Positions 46,374 through 53,593 of a stretch of 64,000 nt of DNA are shown here, piece by piece. The position numbers were made by a program, and so were the translations under genes. Location of the stretch: positions 1 through 64,000 of the forward strand of contig JAGOOO010000001.1 in assembly GCA_017992475.1 (NCBI GenBank), read 5' to 3'. This DNA is from Caldisericia bacterium (GTDB taxonomy: Bacteria > Caldisericota > Caldisericia > JAAYUI01). How positions within the stretch are numbered: the first letter of the stretch is position 1; each line of letters starts with the position of its first letter. The notes below the pieces were generated by a model, which searched no databases, was not told the origin of the DNA, and was given only the letters and a program-made list of their open reading frames with translations.

Positions 46374-46972
46374 GTGGTAAATTCATTGTTTTTGAGGGTG
46401 TTGACGGCGCAGGAAAAACCACACAGATGAAACTCCTTCACAAAAAACTCACAACTATAGGGCATGATTGCATCATGACTTACGAGCCTGGTGACAATTC
46501 GGTTGGTGTGAGTGTCAGAAAGTTTCTGATAGAAAAGGACCTTGATGCAGTTTCGGAGGCACTCCTTTTTGCTTTTGACAGGGCTGTTCATATAAGGGAG
46601 GTTGTGCGTCCCGCCATCGATGAAGGCAAGATAGTGCTTTGTGACAGGTTTCTTATGTCCTCGCTGGTTTACCAGGGGATTGCCAGGGGGCTTGGTGAAG
46701 AATGGATAAACGAAATAAACAGCAAGGGGCTGGGAGGGCTTGTCCCAGACGTAACTTTGGTATTTGATATCGCAGTTGACATGGCTCTCAAAAGAGTTCA
46801 AAATGCTAACAGGTTTGAGAACACTTCCCTGCAGGAAAAGGTGAGGGAAGGATTTATAAAAAAATCAGGAGAGACCCCAAACACTTTCCTAATTGAAGCT
46901 GGCAGGAGCGAAGAAGAGGTGTTCCTCTCAGTGTGGGAAAAGGTTTCGTGGTTGCTCAAGGAGGAAAAATGA
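46370..46972 (+). CDS. tmk: Thymidylate kinase
   Basis: This enzyme phosphorylates dTMP to dTDP. The protein has 200 residues. It has the P-loop FEGVDGAGKTTQ, the DRFLMSSLVYQG catalytic/dTMP-binding segment, and the lid region with N-R-F-E. The start overlaps the PBP stop (ATGA). It begins the tmk-darA-holB-ricT block whose order is the same as in Bacillus (there with yaaR inserted). Confidence 0.96.
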   Translation: MSGKFIVFEGVDGAGKTTQMKLLHKKLTTIGHDCIMTYEPGDNSVGVSVRKFLIEKDLDAVSEALLFAFDRAVHIREVVRPAIDEGKIVLCDRFLMSSLVYQGIARGLGEEWINEINSKGLGGLVPDVTLVFDIAVDMALKRVQNANRFENTSLQEKVREGFIKKSGETPNTFLIEAGRSEEEVFLSVWEKVSWLLKEEK

Positions 46973-47298
46973 AACTTATTGCCGCAATAATCCAGCAGGA
47001 AGACGCAAACGAAGCAACTGCAGAACTTCTCCAGAACGGCTATAAAATAACAAAGCTAAGAGGTATTGGCGGTTTTCTTGAAGAGGGCAACCTTGTTCTT
47101 TTGATTGGTGTCGAAGACGCCCATGTACCAAAGGTTCTCCAGATTTTTCAGAAAACATGTGTTGCAAGAGACAGATACATCAACGCCCTGCCGTTTGTCC
47201 CGATGGAGGGAATGCCACCACTTTCGTTCCCGGTGAAAGTGACCGTTGGTGGCGCAAAGATTTTCGTGCTTCCTGTCGAAGAATTCCACATGCTGTGA
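46969..47298 (+). CDS. darA: Cyclic-di-AMP receptor, DarA/PstA family (DUF970)
   Basis: This PII-like small protein has 109 residues, the family length, and binds c-di-AMP as a trimer. Visible are MKLIAAIIQQEDA, the NGYKITKLRGIGGFLEEGN turn, the LLIGVED strand, and a late GGAKIFVLPVEEF. The chosen ATG has AAGGAGG 5 nt upstream and overlaps the tmk stop. A longer frame starting inside tmk is not supported. Its downstream target is unknown. In Firmicutes c-di-AMP links to wall and osmotic control, which fits the PBP neighbours. Confidence 0.92.
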   Translation: MKLIAAIIQQEDANEATAELLQNGYKITKLRGIGGFLEEGNLVLLIGVEDAHVPKVLQIFQKTCVARDRYINALPFVPMEGMPPLSFPVKVTVGGAKIFVLPVEEFHML

Positions 47299-48248
47299 TG
47301 GGTCTTTCGGATTTACCCATACAACCGTTTTTTACCAAGCGTTTTAAAAACCACATAGCTTCGCTAAGGGTTTCTGCAAGCTATATATTTGTTGGGACAG
47401 AGTCAAGGGGTGCCTCCATTTTGGCGAGGGCCTTTGCAAAAACGCTAAACTGTGAGAAGCAGGATTCCGATTTTTGTGGCGTTTGCCATTCATGCAGGAT
47501 GATTGAAGCCCAGACGCATCCTGATGTGAAGATCTATGATCCCGGCGATGCAAGATTTGGAATAGGTCTTGCAAGACAAGTGCAGCAGGAATCGATGGAG
47601 TCCAATTATAGCGCCAGGTACAGGGTGAACATCCTCAAGAACGCACACTCCATGACGACTGAGGCCCAGAACGCCCTGCTCAAGCTTCTTGAGGACGGAA
47701 AGCCAAACTGCACCAACGTTCTCCTTTCGGAGAGTCTTGACGAGATACTGCCAACGATACAGTCAAGATCAATCATTTTGAGGTTGCCGCCACTCCCTGT
47801 CGGCCCTTCTGCCGCCCTGCTTGTTGAAAAAGGTCTTGCAGAAGAAATTGCAAAAAGGGAGTCTGAAAGTTTTCTGGGCGACATCTCTCTTAGCGCGTGG
47901 ATGGCGGAAAACACAGAGAAAACTGAACAGCTGCTTCAGGTCATGACAAGTTTTGGCGAAGGTACAGTTCTCCCTTTGCTTGCTGTTCTTGAAGATGATG
48001 AAAATCTCGAATATATTTTGCACTTGGTGCGAGAAGTTCTCCATAGGGCGGTCCTTCTGAAACACGGAATTCATATTGATGGTGCATTCCTTGAGAAGGC
48101 TGTTCCAAAAATTGCCAGCATGCCTCAAGAGAGGCTGCAAACAATTGAGAGGGCCCTCGCAGAAACGGAAAGGTTATGGAAGACACAATCGAAAAAAACG
48201 ACGTTGGCACAGGCAATGTTCCTGAGGGCATGGACGTCGTCGGCATAA
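47298..48248 (+). CDS. holB: DNA polymerase III delta' subunit
   Basis: This clamp-loader subunit has 316 residues. It has the four-cysteine zinc module (C52, C60, C63, C66) and the N-A-L-L-K-L-L-E-D box. The P-loop position is degenerate (G-T-E-S-R-G-A-S, no GKT), as is usual in delta'. The arginine-finger segment reads Q-S-R-S, the last residue serine rather than cysteine. The start ATG shares a base with the darA stop (TGATG). Upstream in-frame codons would overlap darA and have no family similarity. Confidence 0.92.
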   Translation: MGLSDLPIQPFFTKRFKNHIASLRVSASYIFVGTESRGASILARAFAKTLNCEKQDSDFCGVCHSCRMIEAQTHPDVKIYDPGDARFGIGLARQVQQESMESNYSARYRVNILKNAHSMTTEAQNALLKLLEDGKPNCTNVLLSESLDEILPTIQSRSIILRLPPLPVGPSAALLVEKGLAEEIAKRESESFLGDISLSAWMAENTEKTEQLLQVMTSFGEGTVLPLLAVLEDDENLEYILHLVREVLHRAVLLKHGIHIDGAFLEKAVPKIASMPQERLQTIERALAETERLWKTQSKKTTLAQAMFLRAWTSSA

Positions 48249-49288
48249 AATTCAGGGGAAGCAACAAGGTATATCACTTTCTTACGGACGAGATCGGATT
48301 AAGGCCCGGTGATGCCGTGGTTGCCCTCACTGAAAAAGGTATTGATATTGGTCATGTGACCTACACAACCCAAAAAGTGGAGAACCCGGCAGGGCTCAAA
48401 AAACTGCTCCGCAGGGCAACAGCGCTTGACCTTATAAGGTTCCATGAAAATATGGCCCTGGAGAATGTTGCCAGGGTTGAGGCCCAGAAACTTGCTGATT
48501 CAATGAATCTCCAGATGCAGTTTGTTGTTGCCTGCTACAACCTCGACAGGTCAAAGGTGACCCTGTATTTCATGGCTGAAAAGAGAATTGACTTCAGGGA
48601 ATTTGTCAGGGAACTCTCCAAAAAACTCCATATTAAAGTTGAACTGTGGCAGATCGGACAAAGGGACGAAACGAGACTGTTTGGTGGGATTGGCCCATGC
48701 AACAAGGTTTTTTGTTGCGCAACTTTCCTCAACTCAAAAGAGTCAGTCACCATTAAAGATGCAAAATGCCAGAGGCTCGATATTAACCCACAGAAGATAA
48801 CAGGAATGTGTGGAAAACTGATGTGCTGCCTGAAGTATGAGGTTGACACATACAAAGAAGCATTACAGGATTTTCCTGAAGACGGGGAAACGGTGCTTTA
48901 TTCAGGCCAGGAGTGCAAGGTCCAGAGCGTAAATCCGTTTGCCAGGACTGTAACAGTTACAGGCCCAGAAGTGTCTATCGTAACGGTCAAGATAGAGGAA
49001 ATATCAAGAAACTACCATGGCGAGTGGATCCCTGCAATCGGCTCGTATGAGAAGATGTCAGAGCAAAAAGCTGAAAGAGCAAGAATCAGCTTTGAAAATG
49101 CAGAACTGGCAAAAACCAGGAAGAAAAAAAAGAAAGATAAACCGAGTGTCAGGCCCCCACACCATGGCCAGCCTGGTGACCAACCCTCGCAAGGACAGTT
49201 TCAGCACCAGTCACATGAAGTCCTGGATGAACAAGAACATCATAATCATCCCCCCACAGAACAAGATCAACCTGAGAGCCCCTTTTGA
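48176..49288 (+). CDS. ricT: PSP1 domain protein RicT (YaaT family)
   Basis: In Bacillus this protein is part of the RicA-RicF-RicT complex that carries iron-sulfur clusters and promotes RNase Y processing. The PSP1 core and its cysteine signature are visible: G-G-I-G-P-C-N-K-V-F-C-C, then G-M-C-G-K-L-M-C-C-L-K-Y-E. The first 18 residues before MDVVGIKFRG are not typical, so ATG 48230 may be the real start. The other start has GGAAAGG only 2 nt away. The C-terminal 65 residues are Lys-rich then His/Gln/Pro-rich and look disordered. That tail is encoded opposite psd over 140 bp. Confidence 0.9.
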   Translation: MEDTIEKNDVGTGNVPEGMDVVGIKFRGSNKVYHFLTDEIGLRPGDAVVALTEKGIDIGHVTYTTQKVENPAGLKKLLRRATALDLIRFHENMALENVARVEAQKLADSMNLQMQFVVACYNLDRSKVTLYFMAEKRIDFREFVRELSKKLHIKVELWQIGQRDETRLFGGIGPCNKVFCCATFLNSKESVTIKDAKCQRLDINPQKITGMCGKLMCCLKYEVDTYKEALQDFPEDGETVLYSGQECKVQSVNPFARTVTVTGPEVSIVTVKIEEISRNYHGEWIPAIGSYEKMSEQKAERARISFENAELAKTRKKKKKDKPSVRPPHHGQPGDQPSQGQFQHQSHEVLDEQEHHNHPPTEQDQPESPF

Positions 49289-49871
49289 TAAAGCTGACTT
49301 TTTGCCCCTGGTTGATGTAATCGTTCTCTGATACGAAACAGTCTATCTTGTTGACTACCTTGTCGGCAATTTCAATCATGGCCATCTTTATAGGGCCCTC
49401 AATAAATATGGTGTTTCTTTCATTCACAAGCTGATATTTTGCCCCAAGAAGGTTTACTGCCCTGCGGAGCCAACAAAACTGTATGTACTCCCAGAGGTCA
49501 ACCATTGGCAGATTCAGCTTTGCCTGTGTGTGGACAACCTTTGTTATTTTCCCTGATATTGGCGCGTAGTTGAAATGGACATCAAAGGGAGACATGTATA
49601 TTCCAAAAAGAAGCCCTTTCTGGGGTTTGTCATCAGATTTGGAAATTTCCTCAACCTTTATTTTTGTACCGAGTTTTTCGCACTCAACTTGCCCGTTTTC
49701 GATCTTTTTTACATACATGAGCATGCCGTCGCACGGCGAGACAATAACAGATGAGTCTCCAAGAGAAGTTCTTGGTGGGTCCCTGAAGAACCAGATGTTT
49801 CTTTTCCAGTGCTGGTAAAGAAAATTTAGGCCAATCAGCACCACAATAATGCCCAGAATCCAGTAAACCAC
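49149..49871 (-). CDS. psd: Phosphatidylserine decarboxylase proenzyme (short type)
   Basis: This pyruvoyl-dependent enzyme makes phosphatidylethanolamine (or acts on archaetidylserine-like lipids). The protein has 240 residues. It has an N-terminal membrane helix, VSPCDGML, SPFDVHFNYAP, NERNT, and the self-cleavage site in K-R-G-S-Q-V-D (Gly-Ser). The end Y-D-V-L-V-H-P-G-x-x-V-x-G-A-E-T-V-L-A-R-V resembles the usual terminal hairpin, so the overlapping 3' end looks real. The GTG chosen has GGAGG 5 nt upstream. A TTG 15 nt earlier would place that site inside the gene. Confidence 0.9.
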   Translation of the reverse strand: MVYWILGIIVVLIGLNFLYQHWKRNIWFFRDPPRTSLGDSSVIVSPCDGMLMYVKKIENGQVECEKLGTKIKVEEISKSDDKPQKGLLFGIYMSPFDVHFNYAPISGKITKVVHTQAKLNLPMVDLWEYIQFCWLRRAVNLLGAKYQLVNERNTIFIEGPIKMAMIEIADKVVNKIDCFVSENDYINQGQKVSFIKRGSQVDLVLWGDDYDVLVHPGLHVTGAETVLARVGHQAGHGVGA

Positions 49872-49902
49872 TTGCACCTCCAGCAAAAACAGAATCCTTG
49901 GG

Positions 49903-49931
49903 ATTATAGCAACAATTGGCCTAGTCGTCCA
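49903..49931 (-). promoter_or_regulatory. psd promoter
   Basis: TGGACG (49926-49931) is followed by a 17-bp spacer and a perfect TATAAT (49903-49908). The GTG start is 31 nt beyond the -10 box, with a Shine-Dalgarno site between. The rest of the gap up to 50035 is AT-rich, with no clear terminator for the preceding operon. Confidence 0.65.
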
Positions 49932-50035
49932 GAAGCTGTGCTTTTCTGTGGTTACTTAATCCTGATAAAATCAATATCTCATGGACATGTGAGTATTTGA
50001 AAATTAGATAAATTATTGATAAACAAAAAAATTGC

Positions 50036-50194
50036 TTATTGTTGTTTTCTACCAGTAGTGAGCCAGTAAATTCCAATGATTACCAATCCAAAAACGAAAT
50101 AGAGCATCCACCCAAGCAAATCAAAAACAAACCCAACAACCAAAACCACAGAAACAGAGAGTACTCCCAGGATTATCCAAAAGACGTTTTTCAT
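50036..50194 (-). CDS. Small two-helix membrane protein, unknown function
   Basis: This 52-residue frame starts at an ATG that shares its first base with the TAA of the upstream ligase gene (TAATG). The product begins MKNVFWIILGVLSVSVVLVV, then a short D-L-L-G-W turn, a second hydrophobic stretch (MLYFVFGLVIIGIYWL) and a basic end (T-T-G-R-K-Q-Q). The layout is a helical hairpin. Tight coupling to the GCS2-like gene and the amphipathic design make it likely real. I recognise no family. Confidence 0.7.
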   Translation of the reverse strand: MKNVFWIILGVLSVSVVLVVGFVFDLLGWMLYFVFGLVIIGIYWLTTGRKQQ

Positions 50195-51174
50195 TACTTT
50201 TCCTTTAGCCATTTATATGTGACGTATGGAAATTTGGGCGCATAGTAACCCAAAAAACCTGCGGTCGGTTGAAGAAATTTTCCAACAAACGGAGATGGTT
50301 TTTTATAGAGGATGCCGTCCATTCTATAGAGTGAATCGATGTGCCTGTAGGTTTCTTCTAGCCCGTATTTCTCATACATCTTGGCAGTGGTGTCTGATTG
50401 CGTGTGCTGAATCAGCTCAACCGGGAAGTTGGAGTATTTGTTCAAATCGCGGGCAAGCTGGACAATCTCGGGGTTTGCGCCATTTGTTATCGCCTGTTCC
50501 CTGAGCTTCTTGTATCTCTCGAGGTCCAGTGAGTAGTGGTCTTTTATTTGCGCAAGCGCATAAACAGCGTCCAAAACATATTTTATTCTACTTGTGCACG
50601 TGACTGGATCAAGCGCCCTGACCTCTATTGTTCCAAGCCTCCTGCTGATGATGAGGTCCTGAAAACGGTAGAACCTGTCGCCTGTGAGCGGCCCTGTTGC
50701 ATAGCCAACAGCCAATCTGTAAGACTGCCCAAACCTCTCCCCCATCCGGAACGGGGCGTTTGCGGTCATGAGCATGATGGCTGGCAGGAAGTGTGCGATA
50801 TTGTCATAAGCGCGCTCTATGTCCTCTGGCCCGCCGATATGGATTTGAAGGGCGCAAACGTTCGTTGGGGCATCAATCTGGATAAGATGCCCCAACGGAA
50901 CGATGTATCCCATTGCTATTTTTGACAGTTCGGCCCTCAGCCCTCGAAGCTGGGTTATGATCTCCAGTGGTGAATGGCAGATGTCGGTGGCCACTTCAAG
51001 GCCGCTCATCATGCCATATTTTAGGTCTTTTCCCCTTGCGAAGTTCGATGCCGTGAGGTGATAGTTTCTAGAGGGTTTTTTCCACAGGAGTTTTGCCAGG
51101 TAATATAGGGAGCGTGTCGTTGGAAGAAGGGGTTCTGTTACAAAAACCTCTTCCTCAAGGCCGAGTGTAATCAA
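50194..51174 (-). CDS. GCS2-family carboxylate-amine / glutamate-cysteine ligase-like protein
   Basis: The protein has 326 residues. It has the GCS2 opening G-L-E-E-E-V-F-V (Mg/ATP-binding glutamates). Later come H-S-P-L-E-I-I-T-Q and L-Q-I-H-I-G, and A-N-A-P-F with R-x-G-T-I-E-V-R-A-L-D-P. Family members join an amino acid (often glutamate) through a carboxylate using ATP. The real substrate here is unknown. The start appears to be TTG with AGGAGG 11 nt upstream, a little far. It sits 6 nt after ribU-like, so it is under the FMN riboswitch, an unexpected partner for this enzyme class. Confidence 0.8.
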   Translation of the reverse strand: MITLGLEEEVFVTEPLLPTTRSLYYLAKLLWKKPSRNYHLTASNFARGKDLKYGMMSGLEVATDICHSPLEIITQLRGLRAELSKIAMGYIVPLGHLIQIDAPTNVCALQIHIGGPEDIERAYDNIAHFLPAIMLMTANAPFRMGERFGQSYRLAVGYATGPLTGDRFYRFQDLIISRRLGTIEVRALDPVTCTSRIKYVLDAVYALAQIKDHYSLDLERYKKLREQAITNGANPEIVQLARDLNKYSNFPVELIQHTQSDTTAKMYEKYGLEETYRHIDSLYRMDGILYKKPSPFVGKFLQPTAGFLGYYAPKFPYVTYKWLKEK

Positions 51175-51180
51175 TTGCTA

Positions 51181-51729
51181 CTATTCCTCCTTGGCTACGA
51201 TATAGTTCCTATTGTAGAAAGAATAAAAAGGTATCATGATTATCGATGATACTGTTCCTGAGATCAAGTTGAATAAAGGGGCGCTATAATAAATAAATTT
51301 GCCCCATCCTTGAGGATTAAGGCCATACAGTCTTATTGAAACCTCATTTGTTGGAAGCATGATCAATGCCCTGGCAACAACACCAATGAGCAATGCGACA
51401 CCAAACCATATCAAATAGTTTTTGTTTTTTGAAAATGGCTTGAAGACCGCATAAGAAACAAGACAGAATGTTGACAATGCAATAAAATTTGCCGTAAGAC
51501 CTATTGCGTCGGGTGTTACAAGGAAGTGACGCAATATATCTTTAATTGCGATAATCAAGACACCGGCAACCGGCCCAAGCATGAATGTTCCAAGAAGACA
51601 AAAAATCTCGGAAAAGTCAAACTTTAGAATTGGATCCACCCAGAATGGAATTTGGATCAACATCCCCAAAAACGAAAGACATGACAAGACTCCGATAATT
51701 GCGATGGTTTTTACAGACAACCTTTTCAT
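51181..51729 (-). CDS. ribU: RibU-like riboflavin transporter, ECF substrate-binding subunit
   Basis: This membrane S component has 182 residues, with about six hydrophobic segments and the RibU-type motif K-F-D-F-S-E-I followed by L-G-P-V-A-G-V-L-I-I-A-I-K-D. It would take up riboflavin with a shared ECF energising module not seen here. The assignment is strengthened by the FMN riboswitch immediately upstream. The ATG is preceded by GGAAAGGAG, part of the switch's sequestering stem. Confidence 0.88.
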   Translation of the reverse strand: MKRLSVKTIAIIGVLSCLSFLGMLIQIPFWVDPILKFDFSEIFCLLGTFMLGPVAGVLIIAIKDILRHFLVTPDAIGLTANFIALSTFCLVSYAVFKPFSKNKNYLIWFGVALLIGVVARALIMLPTNEVSIRLYGLNPQGWGKFIYYSAPLFNLISGTVSSIIMIPFYSFYNRNYIVAKEE

Positions 51730-51738
51730 GTAGTGCTC

Positions 51739-51786
51739 CTTTCCGCCAAGTCGGGGAAAATATACGGAAAGAAGAGACCTTCTTTC
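51739..51786 (-). promoter_or_regulatory. FMN switch expression platform (ribosome-site sequestering hairpin)
   Basis: Two exclusive stems can be drawn. GAAAGAAG pairs with CTTCTTTC over 8 bp (51779-51786 with 51767-51774). Alternatively CTTTCCG pairs with CGGAAAG over 7 bp (51765-51771 with 51739-51745), which buries the Shine-Dalgarno site of ribU. The first stem uses bases of the aptamer's P1 3' strand. Ligand binding would therefore release CTTTCCG to block translation. No U-tract terminator is present, so control looks translational. Confidence 0.75.
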
Positions 51787-51888
51787 ATCCGGACTTTACC
51801 GTCGGCCCCGGAATTTCACCGGATCTGCAAGGCCTTGCCTTGCTTGCGGGCTTTACCGCCGATAGGGAATTTCACCCATCCCCGAAGG
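51778..51888 (-). promoter_or_regulatory. FMN riboswitch aptamer (RFN element)
   Basis: On the minus strand the P1 stem is CCTTC (5') with GAAGG (3'). The conserved core is present: GGGTGAAATTCCC, CGGCGGTAAAGCCCGC, CCGGTGAAATTCCGG, CCGACGGTAAAGTC and GGATGAAAGAAGG. It lies between btuD and ribU-like and is expected to repress the flavin-uptake operon when FMN is high. Confidence 0.97.
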
Positions 51889-51896
51889 CAGTCTGG

Positions 51897-51925
51897 ATTC
51901 TATAAAATAATTTGGTTATCTTCAA
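51897..51925 (-). promoter_or_regulatory. Promoter of the FMN-riboswitch operon
   Basis: TTGAAG (51920-51925) is followed by a 17-bp spacer and TAGAAT (51897-51902). The predicted start is at or just before the P1 stem of the aptamer. It is embedded in the 3' end of btuD, and its -10 box overlaps the btuD stop codon. Confidence 0.6.
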
Positions 51926-52598
51926 GGTCATAAAGCGACCCCAACAGCTCCTGGGTTATGTTTTTCGGTTCGCCCTGCCAGAAAATCCTGCCGTCTTTTA
52001 AAAACACTGTCCAGTCACAAAAGGCCCTTGCCAGTGATGTGTCATGCACGACCGCAACAGCGCAGTTTTGCGGCCCAAGCCTCTTTTTTATCTCTGCAAA
52101 TGTCTTGACCTTGTACTTCAGGTCGAGGTGGGCTGTGGGTTCATCCAGAAGGTAAACCTTGGGGTCCCTGATGACAGTTTGGGCAAGCGATGCCCTTTGC
52201 AGTGTGCCATCGGAAAGGTCTGAAATAGGGGTGTTTCTGAACGCCACAAGGTCAAAGTCTTGTAAAACATTGTCCAGCCTGTTTTTATCGGCTACGGTCA
52301 ATCCAAGCGACACATAGGCAGAGAGAGGGAGTTTGATTGTTCCGGATTTTACCGGTCTCTGGACTGCGACCGTTTTTGACAATTCGTCGAGTGTGTAGCT
52401 TTTTGTATTTTTGCCAAGCACTGATATGCTGCCTGAGAAAGTTTTTGCGATGCCAAAGAATGTTTTTATAATGGTCGACTTACCAGAGCCATTGGGCCCC
52501 ATCAGGCCGACAAGTTTTGAGTTCTCGACATCAAACGAAACATCATCAATGACAACTTTGCTCCCGTATCCGGCCCTCAGGTTTCTGACTTTTACCAT
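51900..52598 (-). CDS. btuD: Cobalamin ABC transporter ATP-binding protein
   Basis: The protein has 232 residues. Walker A is GPNGSGKST, Walker B is VYLLDEPTAHLD, and the H-loop is A-V-V-H-D. The ABC signature reads L-S-D-G-T instead of L-S-G-G-Q, a notable departure. The ATG has AAGGAAA upstream and overlaps the btuC end. A longer frame reading into btuC is not supported. The third gene of the cobalamin-switched unit, it couples ATP hydrolysis to vitamin import through BtuC. No terminator follows. Confidence 0.9.
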   Translation of the reverse strand: MVKVRNLRAGYGSKVVIDDVSFDVENSKLVGLMGPNGSGKSTIIKTFFGIAKTFSGSISVLGKNTKSYTLDELSKTVAVQRPVKSGTIKLPLSAYVSLGLTVADKNRLDNVLQDFDLVAFRNTPISDLSDGTLQRASLAQTVIRDPKVYLLDEPTAHLDLKYKVKTFAEIKKRLGPQNCAVAVVHDTSLARAFCDWTVFLKDGRIFWQGEPKNITQELLGSLYDLEDNQIIL

Positions 52599-53593
52599 GA
52601 CGGTTTCCTTGATACGAGATAGAAGAAGAACAGGCCGCCGGCTATGTTCATGATGACCGAGGCGGGGACTTCCTGGAAAGGCATTATCGATCTCCCCACG
52701 GCATCGGCAAGACCTAGCGTTATTCCACCAAGCAGAATACTGCACGGAACAACATATCTTGACTCCCCGCCAACGATTCTTCTAGAGATATGGGGTGTTA
52801 TGAGACCCACAAAGCCCATCAGGCCAGCAGTTGTGACCGCCATGCCTGTCAGGAGCGAGACGATCACGAACATCAATGATCTGAGCTTGACGGGATTTAC
52901 GCCAAGGTAAGTGGCCTGTTCGTCGCCAAGCAGGTAAGCATCCATCTTTCTTGGAATCCCTATGAGCATGACGACCGATATGGCGACTGCGATGGCCAGG
53001 AAAATGACCCCGGTATAGGATGAACTCGAGAGGCCATTATAGCTCCAGAAAAACGTCTTCTGGAGGATGTCTCTGCCCAGCACCACAATGATGTAGTTCA
53101 GCCCTGCGAACACAAACGAGAGCGCGACACCGGCGAGCACGAGGCTGGTGCCTGTGCTGCCTGTTCTTCCCGAAAGCAACCATATTATCAGGCAGGCAAG
53201 AACCGCACCAGCAAAAGCGAAAACAGAGACTGCGGAAAATCCCAGGATGGTCAGGCTGGCACCAGAAAGCAACGCGATGTTGACCCCAAATATTGCACCT
53301 GAGCCAATACCTGCGATGTACGGGTCTGCAAGGTCGTTCCTGAAGAGCGTTTGCGAGAGTGCTCCGGCAAGTCCCAGAGCCATGCCAGAGAGAACAGACA
53401 CAAGCATTCTTGGCAGTCTCATGAGTAGAATTATCCTCGTGTGGGTTTCGGGAGAATTACCAAAGCCAAGAATGCTTGCAATGGCTTTTATTGCATCAAT
53501 CGGGCCAATGCCTGAAGAGCCAAATAGTAGCCCGACAGACATTACCAGAAACAGGGCAAAAACGAGTAACAGTATTATTCTGGTTTGCTTCAC
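52592..53593 (-). CDS. btuC: Cobalamin ABC transporter permease (FecCD/BtuC family)
   Basis: The protein has 333 residues with about ten hydrophobic segments. Family motifs are L-R-L-P-R (as MRLPRMLVSVLSGMALGLAG), NDLADPYIAGIGSGA, and the coupling-helix region FVGLITPHISRR. The GTG start overlaps the btuF stop (GTGA). Iron-siderophore permeases share this fold. The cobalamin riboswitch decides the substrate call. Confidence 0.92.
   Translation of the reverse strand: MKQTRIILLLVFALFLVMSVGLLFGSSGIGPIDAIKAIASILGFGNSPETHTRIILLMRLPRMLVSVLSGMALGLAGALSQTLFRNDLADPYIAGIGSGAIFGVNIALLSGASLTILGFSAVSVFAFAGAVLACLIIWLLSGRTGSTGTSLVLAGVALSFVFAGLNYIIVVLGRDILQKTFFWSYNGLSSSSYTGVIFLAIAVAISVVMLIGIPRKMDAYLLGDEQATYLGVNPVKLRSLMFVIVSLLTGMAVTTAGLMGFVGLITPHISRRIVGGESRYVVPCSILLGGITLGLADAVGRSIMPFQEVPASVIMNIAGGLFFFYLVSRKPSW

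Noticed and set aside
46933-46968. Longer darA start inside tmk
   Set aside because: The family begins at M-K-L-I, which has AAGGAGG right before it.
47157-47297. Longer holB start inside darA
   Set aside because: No family similarity and total overlap with darA. ATG at 47298 fits length and coupling.
52599-52745. Upstream extension of btuD into btuC
   Set aside because: The extra residues are unrelated to ABC ATPases and overlap the permease gene. The M-V-K-V start has its own ribosome-binding site.
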